This document shows positions 33,397 to 35,055 of a DNA stretch of 35,055 nt, in pieces. A model generated the notes under the pieces. The model searched no databases. It was not told the DNA's origin and worked only from the letters and a program-made list of their open reading frames with translations. Position 1 is the first letter of the stretch; each line of letters opens with the position of its first letter. This DNA is from Bacteroidota bacterium. GTDB taxonomy: Bacteria > Bacteroidota > Bacteroidia > UKL13-3. Made by a program: the position numbers and the translations under genes. The stretch lies in the NCBI GenBank assembly GCA_034439655.1, contig JAWXAU010000176.1, positions 1 to 35,055 on the forward strand, given 5' to 3'.

Positions 33397-33461
33397 AGTG
33401 CCAAATGATTCTCATAATTTAGCCAAGATAGAATATATACTATATTTATCTAGCGATATGT

Positions 33462-33492
33462 TTTGATTATTAAATGAATGGGCGTACTTTTG
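33462..33492 (+). promoter_or_regulatory. Promoter of metK
   Basis: TTTG (33462-33465), a 19-nt spacer and TACTTTTG (33485-33492) followed by CCCC are an exact full consensus. Transcription is predicted to start near 33497, giving a leader of about 80 nt with the AAATCATT repeats. Confidence 0.75.
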
Positions 33493-33529
33493 CCCCTCTT
33501 TTTAGCAGTATATTAGGACAGCAAAAAAT

Positions 33530-33567
33530 AATCATTAAATCGTAAATCATTAAATCATTAAATCATT
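33530..33567. repeat. AAATCATT octamer repeats in the metK leader
   Basis: Three exact tandem AAATCATT units (33544-33567) are preceded by AATCATTAAAT (33530-33540). They end 9 nt before the metK ATG. The same unit occurs twice in the pepA leader. Confidence 0.85.
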
Positions 33568-33576
33568 CAATAATAA

Positions 33577-34884
33577 ATGGCATATCTATTCACCTCAGAG
33601 TCCGTATCAGAAGGACATCCAGACAAAGTAGCCGATCAGATATCTGACGGACTTATCGACAATTTTTTAGCTTTCGATCCTGAATCGAAAGTAGCTTGCG
33701 AAACACTTGTGACCACTGGTCTAGTGGTAGTGGCAGGCGAAGTAAAATCAAATTCATACCTCGATGTGCAAAGCATTGTTCGCGATGTAATAACCCGCAT
33801 AGGTTATACCAAAAGCGAATATATGTTCGATGCCAATAGCTGTGGGATATTGAGTGCTATCCACGAGCAAAGTGCCGACATTAACCGAGGAGTAGATAAG
33901 AAAAACCGTGAAGACCAAGGTGCCGGGGACCAAGGTATGATGTTCGGTTATGCTACCAACGAAACCACCAACTATATGCCCTTGGCTTTGGATTTAGCCC
34001 ATATATTATTGCGTGAGTTGAGCGACCTACGTCGTGAAGGTAAGCAAATTAAATATTTGAGACCCGATACCAAAAGCCAGGTAACTATTGAATATAGCGA
34101 TGACCACAAACCTCAACGTATCGATACAATAGTGATAAGCACGCAGCACGATGATTTTGTAAAACCAAAAAGCAAAAGTGCAAAAGATGAAGTAGCTGCC
34201 GATAAAGCAATGCTTACAAAAATTCATGATGATATGGTGAATATTTTGATACCTCGCGTGACCAAAAAATATCCCGAGTATAAAAAATTCTTCAATAGCA
34301 AAATCACTTACCATATAAACCCAACAGGCAAATTTGTGATAGGCGGGCCACATGGTGATACTGGTCTTACGGGCCGTAAAATTATTGTAGATACTTATGG
34401 GGGGAAAGGTGCTCACGGAGGTGGTGCTTTTAGTGGTAAAGACCCCAGTAAGGTTGACCGTAGTGCTGCATACGCAACCCGTCATATTGCAAAAAATATG
34501 GTAGCGAGTGGCATGTGCGATCAGGTATTGGTTCAAGTAGCTTATGCTATTGGGGTAGCTAAACCTGTAGGTTTGTTTGTGAATACTTATGGTTCGAGCA
34601 AAGTGAAAGATAAAAAAGGCAAAGCCATGCATGATGGTGAAATTGCAACACAACTTATGGAAGTATTCGACTTGCGTCCTTATGCTATTGAGCAGCGTTT
34701 GAAATTGCGAGAGCCTATTTATTTAGAAACTGCTTCTTATGGACACATGGGCCGCAAAAATGAAATTGTTACCAAAACTTTCAGTAGCCCCGATGGTAAA
34801 AATATCACTAAAAAAGTGGAACTTTTCACTTGGGAAAAATTGGATTACGTAGACAAACTAAAAAAAGCTTTTGGCTTGAAATAA
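33577..34884 (+). CDS. metK: S-adenosylmethionine synthetase
   Basis: Makes SAM from methionine and ATP. The 435-aa protein has the N-terminal [18 protein letters not shown] block, [16 protein letters not shown] (the ATP/methionine loop), the signature [20 protein letters not shown] with the P-loop-like [15 protein letters not shown] following, and the C-terminal domain. It is about 50 aa longer than E. coli MetK, mainly through an insert around residues 190-235 ([18 protein letters not shown]), which I believe is usual in Bacteroidota. It has a strong promoter and AT-rich leader. No SAM riboswitch is evident. Confidence 0.97.
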   Translation: MAYLFTSESVSEGHPDKVADQISDGLIDNFLAFDPESKVACETLVTTGLVVVAGEVKSNSYLDVQSIVRDVITRIGYTKSEYMFDANSCGILSAIHEQSADINRGVDKKNREDQGAGDQGMMFGYATNETTNYMPLALDLAHILLRELSDLRREGKQIKYLRPDTKSQVTIEYSDDHKPQRIDTIVISTQHDDFVKPKSKSAKDEVAADKAMLTKIHDDMVNILIPRVTKKYPEYKKFFNSKITYHINPTGKFVIGGPHGDTGLTGRKIIVDTYGGKGAHGGGAFSGKDPSKVDRSAAYATRHIAKNMVASGMCDQVLVQVAYAIGVAKPVGLFVNTYGSSKVKDKKGKAMHDGEIATQLMEVFDLRPYAIEQRLKLREPIYLETASYGHMGRKNEIVTKTFSSPDGKNITKKVELFTWEKLDYVDKLKKAFGLK

Positions 34885-34905
34885 CTTAGAATATATTATA
34901 ATATT

Positions 34906-35055
34906 TAATACCAATTCTTAAACTAAAATAGTTCTCCGCCTGTGGCGGATTTGGTGTGTAGAATGGTAATGCCGAACTACATCCCGAAAGCCCCGCTTAA
35001 TCCCGATAATTATCGGGATGCGGGGGATTAGTCCCTTTCTTTTGGACTATTATAT
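34906..35055 (-). repeat. Dispersed structured element, copy C (cut by the window edge)
   Basis: Starts with TAATACC at 34906-34912 and runs to the end of the window in the opposite orientation to copies A and B. On the minus strand it has the same order of structures: TAGTCC/GGACTA, then CCCCGC (complement of 35020-35025), the palindrome at 35000-35019, TAA and GCGGGG, then TCCGCC-ACA-GGCGGA and GGTATTA. Here the small hairpin is intact. The left end, which should carry TAATACC, lies beyond the window. Confidence 0.8.

Noticed and set aside
33493-33576. SAM riboswitch in the metK leader
   Set aside because: The leader is about 80 nt of AT-rich repeats with no stems or conserved core of the SAM-I or SAM-II types.

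Overview
The window comes from an AT-rich genome of the phylum Bacteroidota, probably an environmental Sphingobacteriales/Chitinophagales-like lineage. Three things support this. Promoters follow the Bacteroidota plan (TTTG about 19-21 nt upstream of TAnnTTTG) and Shine-Dalgarno sites are almost absent. Two secreted proteins end in type IX secretion (T9SS) sorting domains. Several families are typical of the phylum: the 'ABC transporter ATPase'-labelled 160-aa family, the 628-aa PurF paralogue, the LuxE-like protein and a DUF6427-like membrane protein. No prophage, CRISPR array or intact insertion sequence is visible. Most genes are housekeeping.

Layout. 1-1000: a GNAT acetyltransferase and a small membrane protein on the minus strand; the acetyltransferase stop codon lies in a dispersed repeat. 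1.1-2.0 kb: aroQ, tRNA-Pro(GGG) and an initiator tRNA-fMet, each tRNA with its own terminator. 2.0-4.2 kb (minus): a T9SS-sorted LVIVD beta-propeller, apaG and a conserved small protein. 4.3-6.3 kb (plus): a tight three-gene operon of phosphosulfolactate synthase, a MORN-like secreted protein and a D-cysteine desulfhydrase/ACC deaminase-type PLP enzyme. 6.4-13.8 kb (plus): 3-hydroxyanthranilate dioxygenase, a large PurF-like protein, leucyl aminopeptidase, a 3-oxoadipyl-CoA-type thiolase and a T9SS Ycf48/BNR-repeat protein. 13.8-14.3 kb: a gene-free stretch holding a terminator and the best copy of the dispersed repeat. 14.3-16.6 kb: a zinc-finger protein and a TPR/DUF1186/SEC-C protein. 16.6-22.4 kb: Nnr (minus), PriA (plus) and a Pit phosphate transporter (minus). 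22.6-23.9 kb: a highly acidic small protein and a LuxE-like protein. 23.9-31.0 kb (minus): six genes in probable series (membrane protein, TPR protein, AlbA_2/HATPase regulator, DUF2461, glycosyltransferase-like membrane protein, RsmI-like methyltransferase). 31.0-34.9 kb: aspS (minus), tadA and metK (plus), then another copy of the repeat at the window edge.

The most unusual content is non-coding. A roughly 168-bp element with TAATACC/GGTATTA ends occurs three times (two long copies and one 56-bp fragment). It folds into hairpins, and one A-T pair is replaced by G-C between the two long copies, which suggests a conserved structure. Other repeats sit in leaders and gene ends: a 12-bp array that encodes NVTI out of frame just after the AlbA_2 gene, TATAAAG heptamers before aspS, AAATCATT octamers before metK and pepA, and GAATTACGAAT inverted repeats after aspS. 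All functions are assigned from motifs and family knowledge read by eye; no database search was run.
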